Assembly: GCA_016704445.1 (NCBI GenBank)
Contig: JADJAE010000165.1
Location: 1-64,000, forward strand
Origin: Deltaproteobacteria bacterium
GTDB taxonomy: Bacteria; Myxococcota_A; Polyangia; Polyangiales; Ga0077539
Reading direction: 5' to 3'
Length of the DNA stretch: 64,000 nucleotides
Shown here: positions 1 through 8,743 of the stretch, piece by piece
Position numbering within the stretch: position 1 is the stretch's first letter
Layout of the letters: each line of letters begins with the position of its first letter
The notes under the pieces: generated by a model
Databases searched by the model: none
Seen by the model: only the letters and a program-made list of their open reading frames with translations
What the model was told of the DNA's origin: nothing
Made by a program: the position numbers and the translations under genes

Positions 1-169
1 GGCCATCCATTTCACGGTGACGTGACAGTAGTCAGCGATGAAGACAACAGTCGATATCCCCGCATCTCGGGGAGAGTGCAGTCGATCCGAGTGCGCAAGA
101 TCTGGAATTGCCCTGCGAGAGCCCGGGAGGATGCAGGACCCATGACGCCCGACAAGCCCCGTCGGATCA

Positions 170-1560
170 TACGGCACGTCCTCAGCCGGTACGGCGGGTT
201 CCCCGCTCTCGCTGATGGTCACGCATCGGCCTGGGACACTGCTTTTCGAGCGCGGCGCTCGACGAGGTTTTCGAATGGGGATGCACGAAAACGTACACCA
301 ACGAGGTTAGCGTTCTCGGCCACAGTCGACCTGCTCGGTCTGAGTCGTGACGGGTGGCCAACCGTCGAAAGTGCGCGCCGCGCCCGCACGGCGAGGTGGG
401 AGTCACCCACAAAGAGGCGGTCTACGAGAAGCTCCAGAACGTCGAAGACCGGCTGTCAGCGCCGCGATGGTCGGGGCGCAGCTGGACCGCGCCGCCACGT
501 TAGTCCGGTCGATGAAAGGGGAGCGGCGCGCCGTGGCTGTCGGGGTTTCGGGTGATGGTGCTCGATGGCAGCCATCTCGCGGCGTTTTCGATCGTCGCCT
601 GGCCGTGCTTCGGGAAGCGTGGCCGGTCCGCTGCCAGGCCACTTGCTGGCGGTCTTCAGGCCGCCCGGGACTGGTGCGGGCATTGGTTTACTGCGAGGAC
701 GGCCCGCTCAAAGAGCGGCTGATCCTGCCGCAAGTCCTGCCGATGCGGCATCGCCCGGCGACGCTGCTGGATCTGCGATCAGACTTCTGCACGCGGGCGT
801 TCCTCTGGGGCATCCAGCGGCGACACGCCGCGTTCGTGATTCGTCAGCACGCGAACCTGATCACTCGTCCGTTCGGCGCACTGATCTCGTGCGGCCGGAT
901 CGGTTTTAACGAGGTCTTCGAACAGGACGTGAGGATGGAGATGGAGGACGAGCACGCACCCTCAGCCTCCGTCGGATCACGATCCAGCTCGACCAGGCGA
1001 CGCGCGACGGCGACATGGAACTTCACCTCTCACGAACCTCCCGAAAGAGATGGCCAGTGCCATTGAGATCGCGGATCTCTCTATCGGAAGCGCTGGAGCA
1101 TCGAGACGGCGTTTCAACAACTCGCACTCTGGCTCAATCGCGAACTCGCGCCGCTTGGGATATCCCAAGGTCGCCTCTTGATTCTGCGTGGATCATGTCT
1201 CGTACAACCTTCTTCTGGCCACCGTGGTGGCGTCGCTGCGGGCGCACGGCGAGAAGAAGGTCGCATGAGGAGGTCTCGATACCTTGATCGCGAACGATGT
1301 TCGAGATCGAATGCGCTGGACCGGGACGTCGCGGTCGAGGCCGGAAGAGTGGACCGCGCGATACGGCGGGCTGTCCGCCGAGGAGATGGCCATCGTCATG
1401 CTGACGCTGGCCTGGCACGTCGATCTCTCGGCGGGCTCCCGGGCGCGAAGACCTGGGTGAAGAAGACGCCCGCTCCGCGCACTCGCTTCGCTGGGCGAAA
1501 CCCACGCATCGACCAAACGCTTGCTCGACGAAGCGAGCTGGAAGTCACGAGATTTAACAC
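170..1560 (+). pseudogene. IS4-type transposase relic, multiply frameshifted
   Basis: Remains of a DDE transposase of the IS4 family, which would have moved an insertion sequence by cut and paste. Joining frames restores recognisable blocks: a region near 745-870 reading LDLRSDFCTRAFLWGI then HAAFVIRQHANL, like the second catalytic aspartate region. Near 1078-1110 the frame reads LYRKRWSIETAFQQL, the Y-x2-R-x3-E signature of the family's third catalytic block, followed by a GYPKVAS stretch. A further block around 1290-1430 reads EEWTARYGGLSAEEMAIVML. At least four frame changes separate these blocks, so it cannot encode an enzyme. I could not define terminal inverted repeats or a target duplication, so the ends are approximate. 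The damage pattern (many shifts in 1.3 kb) looks like real decay, unlike the single indels elsewhere in the window. Confidence 0.75.
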
Positions 1561-2695
1561 CGAGTCGGCACGGAATGGTGGCCCCAGCGAGAATCGATGT
1601 CACTGCACCGTGAAATGGCTGGTCCTTAGCGGGTAGCTTTGGGGCGATGATCAGGCGCTTCTGCGGATCCGCGCCCGGTCTGCAATCCTTGCTTCAAGCG
1701 ATGGAGGAACGTGCATCCGTGAGGCTTTGCGACATCATCCAGCCAGGAAGTCTCCCGGCGAGCGGATGAGATGTCACCGACCCTGATTCACGCGATGATC
1801 TTGAGCATCCTGTACCCTGGCGGCAGCGGGTTACCTGGGGTGTTTCACGACTCCGCGGATGTCTCCCAAGGATGCAGTTGTGATCTGGTGGGGCAGGCGG
1901 GATCCTTGCGATACTGGTTGAAACCCGGGCTCGATCTTGCGTCACATGCAGAGTAATCCCCTATGTCTTCCCCAATGCTCGCACTGCGGACTACTGCGGG
2001 TACTGCGCCAGCGGGGTTGAGTGGCTGCGCGTAGTGTTCGTCTGTCTGATTGCGAGAAGCCGACCTAGTCACATGGATGATCTGGCTCTGTGGATGCTTC
2101 GAGACGATCCATGAGGTGATGCCGAGTTTGAGATTGCGTTGGCCTGAGTTCATCGGCTGGTGGACCGCATCTTGACCGACCTTGGGAAGCGATAGGGCGG
2201 GGAACTGGCACACTGACGCTGACAAGCCGATGGTGCCGACCTGCTCTCCGCCTTCACCTGGCGACCAACTTCGCGTGACCCGCTTCGGCGGGACTCGGCC
2301 AGCTGTTGGGCGGACAGAGATGAACTACCGAGACACGTTGGAAGATATTGAGCTGGGTAGCTGGACTTGGGTCGCGAGTTCGATGCGATCGAGCGGTTCT
2401 ATTCGGCGCGTATGCCGCCCCCCGAACTGTCCGCAGCGGCTGCGAGGCTCTTGAGGTCGCCACCCAGTATCTCTTGAACATGCCGTTTCCGACGAAGACC
2501 TTGAACGAGCGTGAGCCGGTGTGTTGGGCCTCGACTGGGCGGGGAAGGGACTCAGACCTTCTGTGACCGGGAGGTCGAGCACCCGAGCGGTGATCTGTGC
2601 CATGTACCCGCGCGGATGGGGCGACAATGCGTTTTGCGCTCTCGATGCCTTCTCGAGGAGTTCGGGCTGGGTAACGCACGCAGGGGCGAATCCTG
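1561..2695. other. Stretch without a recognisable gene
   Basis: About 1.1 kb between the transposase relic and the next relic. The base composition is less GC-rich than the rest of the window and stop codons interrupt all frames often. Short open frames exist, but none has codon use or a motif I recognise. A segment from about 2322 starts MNYRDTLEDIEL and, after a frame change, continues LDLGREFDAIERFYSARM, which could be another broken gene, but I cannot place it. I read the stretch as decayed accessory DNA. Confidence 0.4.
2222..2269 (+). repeat. Imperfect direct repeat, copy 1
   Basis: The first 20 bases (2222-2241, acaagccgatggtgccgacc) are identical to 3638-3657, and similarity continues with a few mismatches and gaps for about 25 bases more (gctctccgccttcacc against gctcccacttcaccc). 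The two copies are about 1.4 kb apart and bracket two protein relics. Possible explanations are a duplicated gene fragment or the edges of a small inserted segment; the sequence does not decide between them. Confidence 0.55.
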
Positions 2696-3165
2696 ATGAC
2701 CCTGTACTGGCATTGGGTAGACAAACATCTTCGCTCGATGCTCTCCGCTGGAGGTGTGTTGCCCAACGAGCCGATGGTGAAGGCCGCTCCTACCCACGCG
2801 GTGAAGCCTCCCTACTGGTCTGGGTTGCGGCGGCCCACCGGCAAGCCGTTGGGCGGATCAAGACACCACCGCGGGTTCCCGTGCGGCCCGCTCCAGGACC
2901 GTATGGTATGTTCCGCCAGGAAGTCGCTACTATAAAGACACTCGCGGATCTGCGCACGAAGGTTCTTGCCGAGCACTGCGGGTGCGCTAGAGTGGGTGGA
3001 GCTGTACGCGTGCTGTCCCCGATCAGGCCAGCCTTATGCGTGCATCGCCTGGGTCTTCTGCTTCCCGGATGGTCGCGACGAGGACCCTGCGACGGGCGGC
3101 AGCGACTCATCCGCCTGGGTGTCCACCATCCACCGGGCGACGTCGGGGTGCCAACGAGGCGCTCC
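2696..3165 (+). pseudogene. Relic of an unplaced small protein
   Basis: A TTG/ATG-started frame from 2696 reads MTLYWHWVDKHLRSMLSAGG, which looks like the N-terminus of a small globular protein. After a frame change the continuation near 2937-2985 reads TLADLRTKVLAEHCG. The parts lie in different frames, and the first frame stops at about 2935, so no intact product is made. I cannot assign a family with confidence. It lies between the two imperfect direct repeats. Confidence 0.3.
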
Positions 3166-3210
3166 GACTGATTCTGCCGGACATCGACGAGTTCATGCGA
3201 GGCCGCCTCG

Positions 3211-3405
3211 GTAGACGCCGAGGTTGCCTGGCGACTCGGCTACCTTGCTCTCGAACGCGCACTCCTTCCCGAACAAGTACGCGCAACTCGTCACGTTATC
3301 GGCGATGGTTGGGATCGGCGGATTGGACCCCAGCAACTCATTTTGCGCTTCGGACCTCATCCCTTCGTTGTCGGGTCGAACTATGTTTTGCCGTTATGTG
3401 AATGA
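3211..3405 (+). pseudogene. C-terminal fragment of an unknown protein
   Basis: An open frame without a start codon reads VDAEVAWRLGYLALERALL, then a stretch ending HPFVVGSNYVLPLCE and a TGA at 3403-3405. The amphipathic, protein-like composition differs from the nonsense in the other frames, so this looks like the surviving tail of a real gene of about 65 residues. The preceding sequence near 3165-3200 (ILPDIDEFMRG in another frame) could be its broken upstream part. Function unknown. It is another member of the damaged block at the left end. Confidence 0.35.
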
Positions 3406-3781
3406 CGATGGAACCTAGCCGTGGGTCTGCTTCGATTTGCCGTGGCGTACGCGGGATTGGATCCGGGGCGTCCGAAGGTTCACTCGCTCGACGAGGGGCT
3501 ACGTCTCACTCCGCACGGGCGGAAGCAGTCAGGCGCGCCGAGGCGCAGCCCGCACCGAACCGGGATTCGAACGAAGCGCGCCCACCGCATCGCGCACGCG
3601 AGAGCGAGGACCAGGGGATGAATAGTTGTTAAACCCAACAAGCCGATGGTGCCGACCGCTCCCACTTCACCCGTCGTCAACCCGCCGCGCCCACCCCACA
3701 GGCTGGTTATCCGGAGAGAGGGGTCCCCAGGGGCGGTCTTGCCACAGAAATACCAAACCACGAGTCGATGACGAGATACCA
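3406..3781. other. Stretch without a recognisable gene; contains repeat copy 2
   Basis: Short open frames of 60-77 codons overlap here in several frames, but they are Arg/Ser/Pro-rich in the way antisense frames of GC-rich DNA usually are. The only structured element is the second copy of the imperfect direct repeat at 3638-3680. A promoter for the arr copy downstream would have to lie here; I see no convincing one. Confidence 0.4.
3638..3680 (+). repeat. Imperfect direct repeat, copy 2
   Basis: Second copy of the repeat at 2222-2269: 20 identical bases followed by a diverged extension. It ends about 100 bases before the arr copy, so it may mark one edge of the segment that carried arr into this site; that is inference. 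Confidence 0.55.
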
Positions 3782-4197
3782 ATGAGCAACCCCAGCCCCA
3801 TCGACGACCTCCGACACCAGCGCTCCGCGCGCTCTTCCATAGCACCCGGGCGGACCTGAAGCCCGGCGACCTGATCCAACCCGGTTACGCCTCCAACTAC
3901 GTCGGGCGGACTTCCCCATGGGTCTACTTCAGCGAGACCCTGAACGCGGCCGCCTGGGGAGCGGAACTGGCAAGGGGCGAAGGCCCTGGCCGTATCTTCC
4001 AGGTCGAGCCGACCGGCCCGTTCATGGATGACCCCAATCTCACCGACAAGAAGTATCCAGGGAATCCGACGAAGTCCTCTCGCTCCCAGGCGCCGCTGCG
4101 GGTCGTGGCCGAGCACCTCGACTGGCAGGGACACTCCCCCGAGGAGATCAAGGCGATGAAGGACGGCATCGCGGGCCTGGAGCCCATCGACGACTGA
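3782..4197 (+). pseudogene. arr: NAD(+)-rifampin ADP-ribosyltransferase, frameshifted
   Basis: Arr transfers ADP-ribose from NAD to a hydroxyl of rifampin and so inactivates the drug. The start at 3782 reads MSNPSPIDDL; then one base appears lost near 3811-3814, and the next frame continues LFHSTRADLKPGDL, VYFSETLNAAAWGAELA, GRIFQVEPTGPFMDDPNLT and ends EGLEPIDD-like at the TGA 4195-4197. The His of FHST, the Tyr of VYFS and the Asp of MDDPNLT correspond to the H-Y-D residues expected for the family. Total length, about 138 codons once corrected, fits Arr. Apart from the single shift the gene is complete, so it could be functional if the shift is a sequencing error. It sits beside transposase remains, consistent with acquisition by transfer. 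Confidence 0.8.
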
Positions 4198-4219
4198 TAC
4201 CAAGTTCAGAGGCCCCGGC

Positions 4220-4705
4220 TCAGCCCTTCTCGATCGCCACGTCCACCAGCGTCGGCTTCACCAGCGCCAGCAGCACCTTCGGATCGATCCCCACCAGGAA
4301 GCCCCGGCTGCCGCCGTTGAGGTAGATGCGCGGCAGCTCCAGCACCGTGCGCTCGATGTACACGGGCATCGCGCGGCGCGTCCCCAGCGGGCTGGTGCCC
4401 CCCACCTGGTAGCCCGAGTGACGGTCGGCCACCTCGGGCTTGCACGCCTGCACGCTGCGGGCGCCCACCACCCGAGCGAGCTCCTTGGTGCTCACCTCGC
4501 GGTCGCCGTGCATCAGCACCACCAGCGGGCGCTTCTGGTCGTCCTCCATCACCAGGGTCTTGATGATCGCGTGCTCGTCGAAGCCGAGCTCGCGCGCGGA
4601 GACCTTCGTCCCCCCGCGCTCTTCGTAGCGGTAGAAGTGCTCGGTGTACGCCACGCCCTGCTGCTTCAGCAGCCGGGTCGCGTTGGTGCTGGGCGCTCGC
4701 TCCAT
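4220..4705 (-). CDS. ybaK: Cys-tRNA(Pro)/aminoacyl-tRNA deacylase, YbaK/EbsC family
   Basis: YbaK-type proteins hydrolyse mischarged Cys-tRNA(Pro) as a free-standing editing factor. The 161-residue product has the family layout: STNATRLLKQQGVAYTEHFY at the N-terminus, KTLVMEDDQKRPLVVLMHGD with the conserved central strand, a lysine in STKELARVVGARSV, and the glycine-rich GYQVGGTSPLGTR loop near residue 120. The ATG at 4705 (MERAPSTNAT) was chosen because it matches the usual family start; the frame stays open upstream only as antisense to other coding. It begins 8 bases after the lipoprotein gene stops and is the last gene of a four-gene minus-strand run. Confidence 0.88.
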   Translation of the reverse strand: MERAPSTNATRLLKQQGVAYTEHFYRYEERGGTKVSARELGFDEHAIIKTLVMEDDQKRPLVVLMHGDREVSTKELARVVGARSVQACKPEVADRHSGYQVGGTSPLGTRRAMPVYIERTVLELPRIYLNGGSRGFLVGIDPKVLLALVKPTLVDVAIEKG

Positions 4706-4713
4706 CGCTCCGC

Positions 4714-5696
4714 CTACCTCGGGAAGAGGGCCACGCGAAGGCCCTGGTCGGCCACCGTCGGCGCGTTCGTCCCCCGGGTGCACTGGAGCCGCATCGGGAT
4801 CAGATCCTGGTACCAGCTCACCACCACCGAAGATGGGCCCGCGTCGACGGAGATCCAGCGCACCCCGACCTCGCGGCCGATCGCCACGGCGCCCTTGAAC
4901 TCCGCGCTGTCCCGCTGCACCCGGTAGAGCTCCAGCCGGGCGTCCTGGCATCGCCCCCGGGAGAGCGCCGCCCAGCGACCCGCCGCGTCGTCGGGGTCCA
5001 GGCCCAGCGCCCGCTCGAAGCCCATCAGGTCGTCGCCGCGGGTCAGCTCCACCTCCCCCAGCAGCGCCACCGGAGCTGCCCTGCGCGGCTCCACCCGCAG
5101 CGCCACGCTCGCCCTCGTCACCGTCGGCGCGGGCTCGTCCACGCCCTCCCTCGAGCGCCGCCCCATCGCGGTGAGCGCCCACTCCGAGGCCGCCACCTCC
5201 AGCGCCGTGGCCTCCCGCTCGTCGCCCACGAAGCCGGTGGCCGCAAGGTCGATCGCCCTCCACCCGGCGCCCGCGTCGCCTCCAGGGCTCATGGGCCACA
5301 CCGCCGTCGCGCCGCCCACCCTCGGCACCAGCGACATCGCCGATCCGGGCGGCATCCAGCGCACCGCGTGCCTCGCCACCACCGTCGCGCTCCCGTCGGC
5401 CCAGCGCAGCCAGCGCATCTCCGCCGAGCGAGCGTCCTCCGAGGGGATCGCCGCCACGCTACGCACGGCGCCGTCGAGCCACAGCGCCGGAGACACCGCC
5501 GCGGCGCGGGCCTCGGCCACCTGCCACGGCCCCTGCACCGCGATCGGAGGCGGCGGAGGCGGCGTCGGGCGCGAGGCTGCGACGCCGGGGAGCCCGCGTC
5601 GGAGGCCGGGGGCGGCGTGCTCGTGCCCGGATCGCGAGAACGACACCCGAGAACGGTCGCCAGCACCGCCAGCGCCATGGAGACCCGGAGGCTCAT
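4714..5696 (-). CDS. Predicted lipoprotein, one frameshift near 5560-5625
   Basis: The frame starting at 5696 gives a clear lipoprotein signal: MSLRVSMALAVLATVLGC followed by a Ser/Thr/Pro-rich linker. After about 40 residues it becomes Arg-rich nonsense, while the frame 1 base away carries the plausible rest of the protein (IAVQGPWQVAEARAAAV to the end GLRVALFPR). The total of 983 bases is 2 over a multiple of 3, so one base seems missing in the G-rich stretch 5560-5625. The mature part has no motif I recognise. Its ATG overlaps the stop of the formyltransferase gene (ATGA at 5693-5696), so the two are probably translated together. The frameshift may be a sequencing error; if real, only a truncated lipopeptide is made. 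Confidence 0.6.
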
Positions 5697-6601
5697 CCGT
5701 CGACCCTCTCCAGCCCGGGGAGCAGCGCCGCGATGCGATGCCCGGTCACCATCGTGTCGTCGTCCTCGCTACGAGCCCGGGTGATGAGCACCGCCTCGCC
5801 GTGGCCGCACGCCACCACCACGCCCTCGGGGAGCCAGGCTACGTCGCCAGGCTCCAGCCCGCGGGGAGGCTTCGGGTAGGGCTCAGCCTCCAGCACCACA
5901 AGGGTCCCCTCGCCCAGGCCGGTGAAGGCCCCGGGCTCGGGCGAGGCCGCGCGGATGCGGGCGATGACCCTCGAGGCGGGGTGATCCCAGAGGATCTCGC
6001 AGTCGTCGTCGGAGGGCCTCGGGGCCTCGGTGGCGAAGGCCTCGTTCTGGGGCGTTCCGTCGTCGGCGTAGCGACCCTCGACGATGCCCTGCACCACGTC
6101 GCGCACCGCCTCCAGCGAGGGTCGATCGAGGGCCCTCGCCAGCGTCCAGGAGTTGACCCTCGGCGGCACCGGGACGCGACGCTGCAGCAGGATCGGGCCC
6201 TGGTCGTAGGCGTCGGTGATGCGGTGCACGGTCACGCCGGTCTCCGCGTCCTCGCGGTAGAGGGTCCAGAAGTACGGGTCGGGCCCGCGGTGCCTGGGCA
6301 GCAGCGAGGGGTGCACGTTGATGCCCCCGTGGGGCGCGAGGGCGACGAGCATCGCGGGGATGCGGCGCGTCCAGAACCAGCTCACGATGAGGTCCGGCTC
6401 GGTCGACGCGAGCAGCGCCTGCACGCCGGGCTGCGTGAGGTCGGGCCGCCCCAGCAGCGGCGCTCCCTCCTCGGCGAGCGCGCGGCGAAGTCGGGTCATG
6501 CCCGGTGATGACGGGCGCGAGATGCACGCTCCGACGAGGTGGTGGCCCTCGCGCAGCAGCATCAGCGCGCCGAGGGGCATGCCCAGGTAGAGGATCCTCA
6601 T
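5693..6601 (-). CDS. Formyltransferase family protein (Fmt-like)
   Basis: A 302-residue protein with the formyl-tetrahydrofolate-dependent formyltransferase fold. It starts MRILYLGMPLGALMLL (nucleotide-fold beta strand), then carries GGINVHPSLLPRHRGPDP near residue 100, which includes the Asn-x-His-Pro-Ser signature of the active site, and VTVHRITDAYDQGPIL, containing the catalytic-type Asp. The C-terminal 90 residues (GAFTGLGEGTLVVLEAEP) resemble the Fmt C-terminal domain. It is probably not the housekeeping Met-tRNA formyltransferase, because the N-terminal part is short and no def gene is adjacent; an amino-sugar or other amine acceptor is possible. The start at 6601 overlaps the upstream gene stop by 4 bases. 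Confidence 0.7.
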   Translation of the reverse strand: MRILYLGMPLGALMLLREGHHLVGACISRPSSPGMTRLRRALAEEGAPLLGRPDLTQPGVQALLASTEPDLIVSWFWTRRIPAMLVALAPHGGINVHPSLLPRHRGPDPYFWTLYREDAETGVTVHRITDAYDQGPILLQRRVPVPPRVNSWTLARALDRPSLEAVRDVVQGIVEGRYADDGTPQNEAFATEAPRPSDDDCEILWDHPASRVIARIRAASPEPGAFTGLGEGTLVVLEAEPYPKPPRGLEPGDVAWLPEGVVVACGHGEAVLITRARSEDDDTMVTGHRIAALLPGLERVDG

Positions 6602-8217
6602 GGTTCGTTTCCCCCGAAGGTGTAGAGCCCCCACGGAACGATCTCCGCGAAGGGGCACTCGCCTCCAAGCGTCCTTGCAGCGAGGCTCAGATCAGGCTCC
6701 GCCGCCCCGACGTCGGCCATCAGCAGGATGGCGGTGCGGCCGACGAAGCCGCCCGCGTAGGAGCGCATCGCCGCGAGGGCGTTCTGCTCGGCGCGGACCG
6801 CGGCGTCCTCCAGCGACCCGGGCTCCGCGAGGGCCATGGCGTAGGTCGCGAGGCGCGTCGCCTCGGAGCCGCCGAGGGCCACCCTCGACGTGGCGGGCGC
6901 GGTCATCGAGGCCGCCGAGAGAGAGCGGGTGACGCCGCCGTCGATGCGACGCAGGCCGAGCGGAGAGAGCACCCTCGACTCCAGCCGGGACATCAGGTCG
7001 ACGCGGAGTCCAGGGAGGATCCACCACGCCGACGCGCGAGCCCCCTGCTCCTCGGCCACCTGGCGCAGCCTCGCGGACCAGCGCGTCGGGTCGTCGGCCT
7101 CGCCCCGCACGACGCCCCACGCGGCGCGCGTCTCGGCGAGGGCGGCGCGGGTCGCGAGCTTCATCCGCGCGGAGGGTTCGCCGAGGGATGACCCGCGGGC
7201 GAGGACGTCGCGCAGCCAGGGGAGCTGCGAAGGCCCGGCCATGAAGCGGGCGATGAAGGCCTCGCGATCGGCCGCGGGGTGGGAGCGCAGCGCGCGCGCC
7301 TCGGGGAGCAGGGCGGCCACGCGCACGGAGGCGGAGAGCACCGAGCGCCAGCGGGAGATCTCGTCGGCGTCGACCGGCGCGGCGGAGGGCGGGATGGAGG
7401 GCGTCGAGGCGGGCGCCTCGGCGGCGCTGGACCACTCGAGCGCGGCGGGCTCCGGGACGAGCGGCGGGGTCAGCGGCGAGGAGAAGACCACCACGGTGTC
7501 GTCGTCGACCCGATCGCCGGTGGGATCGGGGAGGTCGAGCCAGCCGAAGATGGCGCGGGTGAGCGAGTCGGGGCCGAAGGAGCGCCCGGCGAGCGCGGTC
7601 ACCAGCGTGGCGGGGTCGCGGGTGACCGTCGGGGGCGCGCCGAGGTTGACCTGCTGGGTGAAGCCGTCGCGCAGCCCGGCCGCGAGCGCGGGGGCACCCG
7701 AGGCCGAGGAGGCGGGCACCGAGGCGACCACGGTGAGCGCTCGCCCGGAGCAGGCGGAGAGCAGCGCCGAGAGCTCGGAGGAGTCGCCGTCGTCGTCGCG
7801 TCGGCCGCGGCGATCGAGCTGGCGCTGCAGCTCGTCGACGACGATCACCAGGCCAGTGTGGCCGACGGTGCGGGCTCGGAAGATCCAGCCGCCCAGGTGT
7901 CGGATGAGCCCTCCGCCGCGGTCGTCGTAGAGGCCGCCGGGAGCGCGGGCGCGGGTGAGCGCGGACTCCACGGCGTCGTGGATGCGGCCGACGAGATCCT
8001 GCGAGGCTGAGTCGCCGGGCCGGAGTCTCACGACGAGGGGACAGGGCTCGGCGGCGGCGAGGTCGCGGGCGAGCTCGTCGAGGTGGCGCGCCCGCTCGGC
8101 GCGGGAGCCGCCGACGAAGAGCAGGGAGGCGCCGCCGTCGGGCCGAGGACGCAGGGACTCCGGAGACGGTACGGGGGCGCTCACTGGAACGGCGGAGGGT
8201 AGAGGGCGCGGGCCCAC
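6598..8217 (-). CDS. Hypothetical protein with degenerate P-loop ATPase-like N-terminus
   Basis: A 539-residue soluble protein of unknown function. The N-terminal third resembles a P-loop NTPase: SLLFVGGSRAERARHLDEL sits where a Walker A would be but lacks GKS/T, and GLVIVVDELQRQL looks like a Walker B strand. After a Pro/Ala-rich linker (about residues 225-275) the rest is alpha-helical and Ala/Leu/Arg-rich without known motifs. The start is a GTG at 8217; a GTG at 8184 (VSAPVPSPESL) is an alternative. Its stop overlaps the formyltransferase start (ATGA), making it the first gene of the run. It may be a regulatory or scaffolding ATPase relative; I would not assume hydrolysis. Confidence 0.55.
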   Translation of the reverse strand: MGPRPLPSAVPVSAPVPSPESLRPRPDGGASLLFVGGSRAERARHLDELARDLAAAEPCPLVVRLRPGDSASQDLVGRIHDAVESALTRARAPGGLYDDRGGGLIRHLGGWIFRARTVGHTGLVIVVDELQRQLDRRGRRDDDGDSSELSALLSACSGRALTVVASVPASSASGAPALAAGLRDGFTQQVNLGAPPTVTRDPATLVTALAGRSFGPDSLTRAIFGWLDLPDPTGDRVDDDTVVVFSSPLTPPLVPEPAALEWSSAAEAPASTPSIPPSAAPVDADEISRWRSVLSASVRVAALLPEARALRSHPAADREAFIARFMAGPSQLPWLRDVLARGSSLGEPSARMKLATRAALAETRAAWGVVRGEADDPTRWSARLRQVAEEQGARASAWWILPGLRVDLMSRLESRVLSPLGLRRIDGGVTRSLSAASMTAPATSRVALGGSEATRLATYAMALAEPGSLEDAAVRAEQNALAAMRSYAGGFVGRTAILLMADVGAAEPDLSLAARTLGGECPFAEIVPWGLYTFGGNEP

Positions 8218-8283
8218 CGTCGCAAGCTATCCGACGAACTGGATTGTCCATCGGTGCGGCGCTCCCGTAGCATCACGGGGACA

Positions 8284-8700
8284 ATGGCGACGACACAGCC
8301 TCATACGTTGCGGACCATCCGGGTCGTGGCCGCGGTGATCGAGCGCGACGGCCGCTACCTCATCACCCAGCGGCGTCCCTCGGCGGTGCTGCCGCTGCTC
8401 TGGGAGTTTCCTGGAGGGAGGGTGGAGGAGGAGGAGTCGGACTCCGAGGCCCTTCGCCGCGAGCTGCGCCACCGCCTCGACGTCGACATCGAGGTCGGCA
8501 CCCTCATCTCCTTCGTGACCCACACCTACGAGACCTACGCGGTCGACCTGCACCTCTACGAGTGCAAGCTCCGGGCGGAGGGCCTGCGCGCCGCCGCGGT
8601 CAACGCCTTCGAGTGGGTGAGCTCGTCGGAGTTCGAGCGCTACCCCTTCACCCCCGCCGACGAGGCCTCCATGGCCCGACTCCTGGGCGTCGAGGGCTGA
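8284..8700 (+). CDS. Nudix-fold protein with altered catalytic box
   Basis: A 138-residue protein that looks like MutT-type Nudix hydrolases: RVVAAVIERDGRYLITQRR, then PLLWEFPGGRVEEEE, the entry to the Nudix box. The consensus box ends REUXEEXGU, but here it reads RELRHRLDV: the two adjacent glutamates that bind the catalytic metal are His-Arg and the glycine is Asp. The first Arg-Glu pair is kept. Hydrolase activity is therefore doubtful; the domain may bind a nucleotide as a sensor or use other residues. The ATG at 8284 (MATTQPHTLR) is preferred over one 30 bases upstream. It is divergent from the P-loop-like gene, with 66 bases between the two starts. Confidence 0.75.
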   Translation: MATTQPHTLRTIRVVAAVIERDGRYLITQRRPSAVLPLLWEFPGGRVEEEESDSEALRRELRHRLDVDIEVGTLISFVTHTYETYAVDLHLYECKLRAEGLRAAAVNAFEWVSSSEFERYPFTPADEASMARLLGVEG

Positions 8701-8743
8701 CGAGGGTGCGCCCCGGGGACTTCGTCCCTATAGGTCCACGGTC

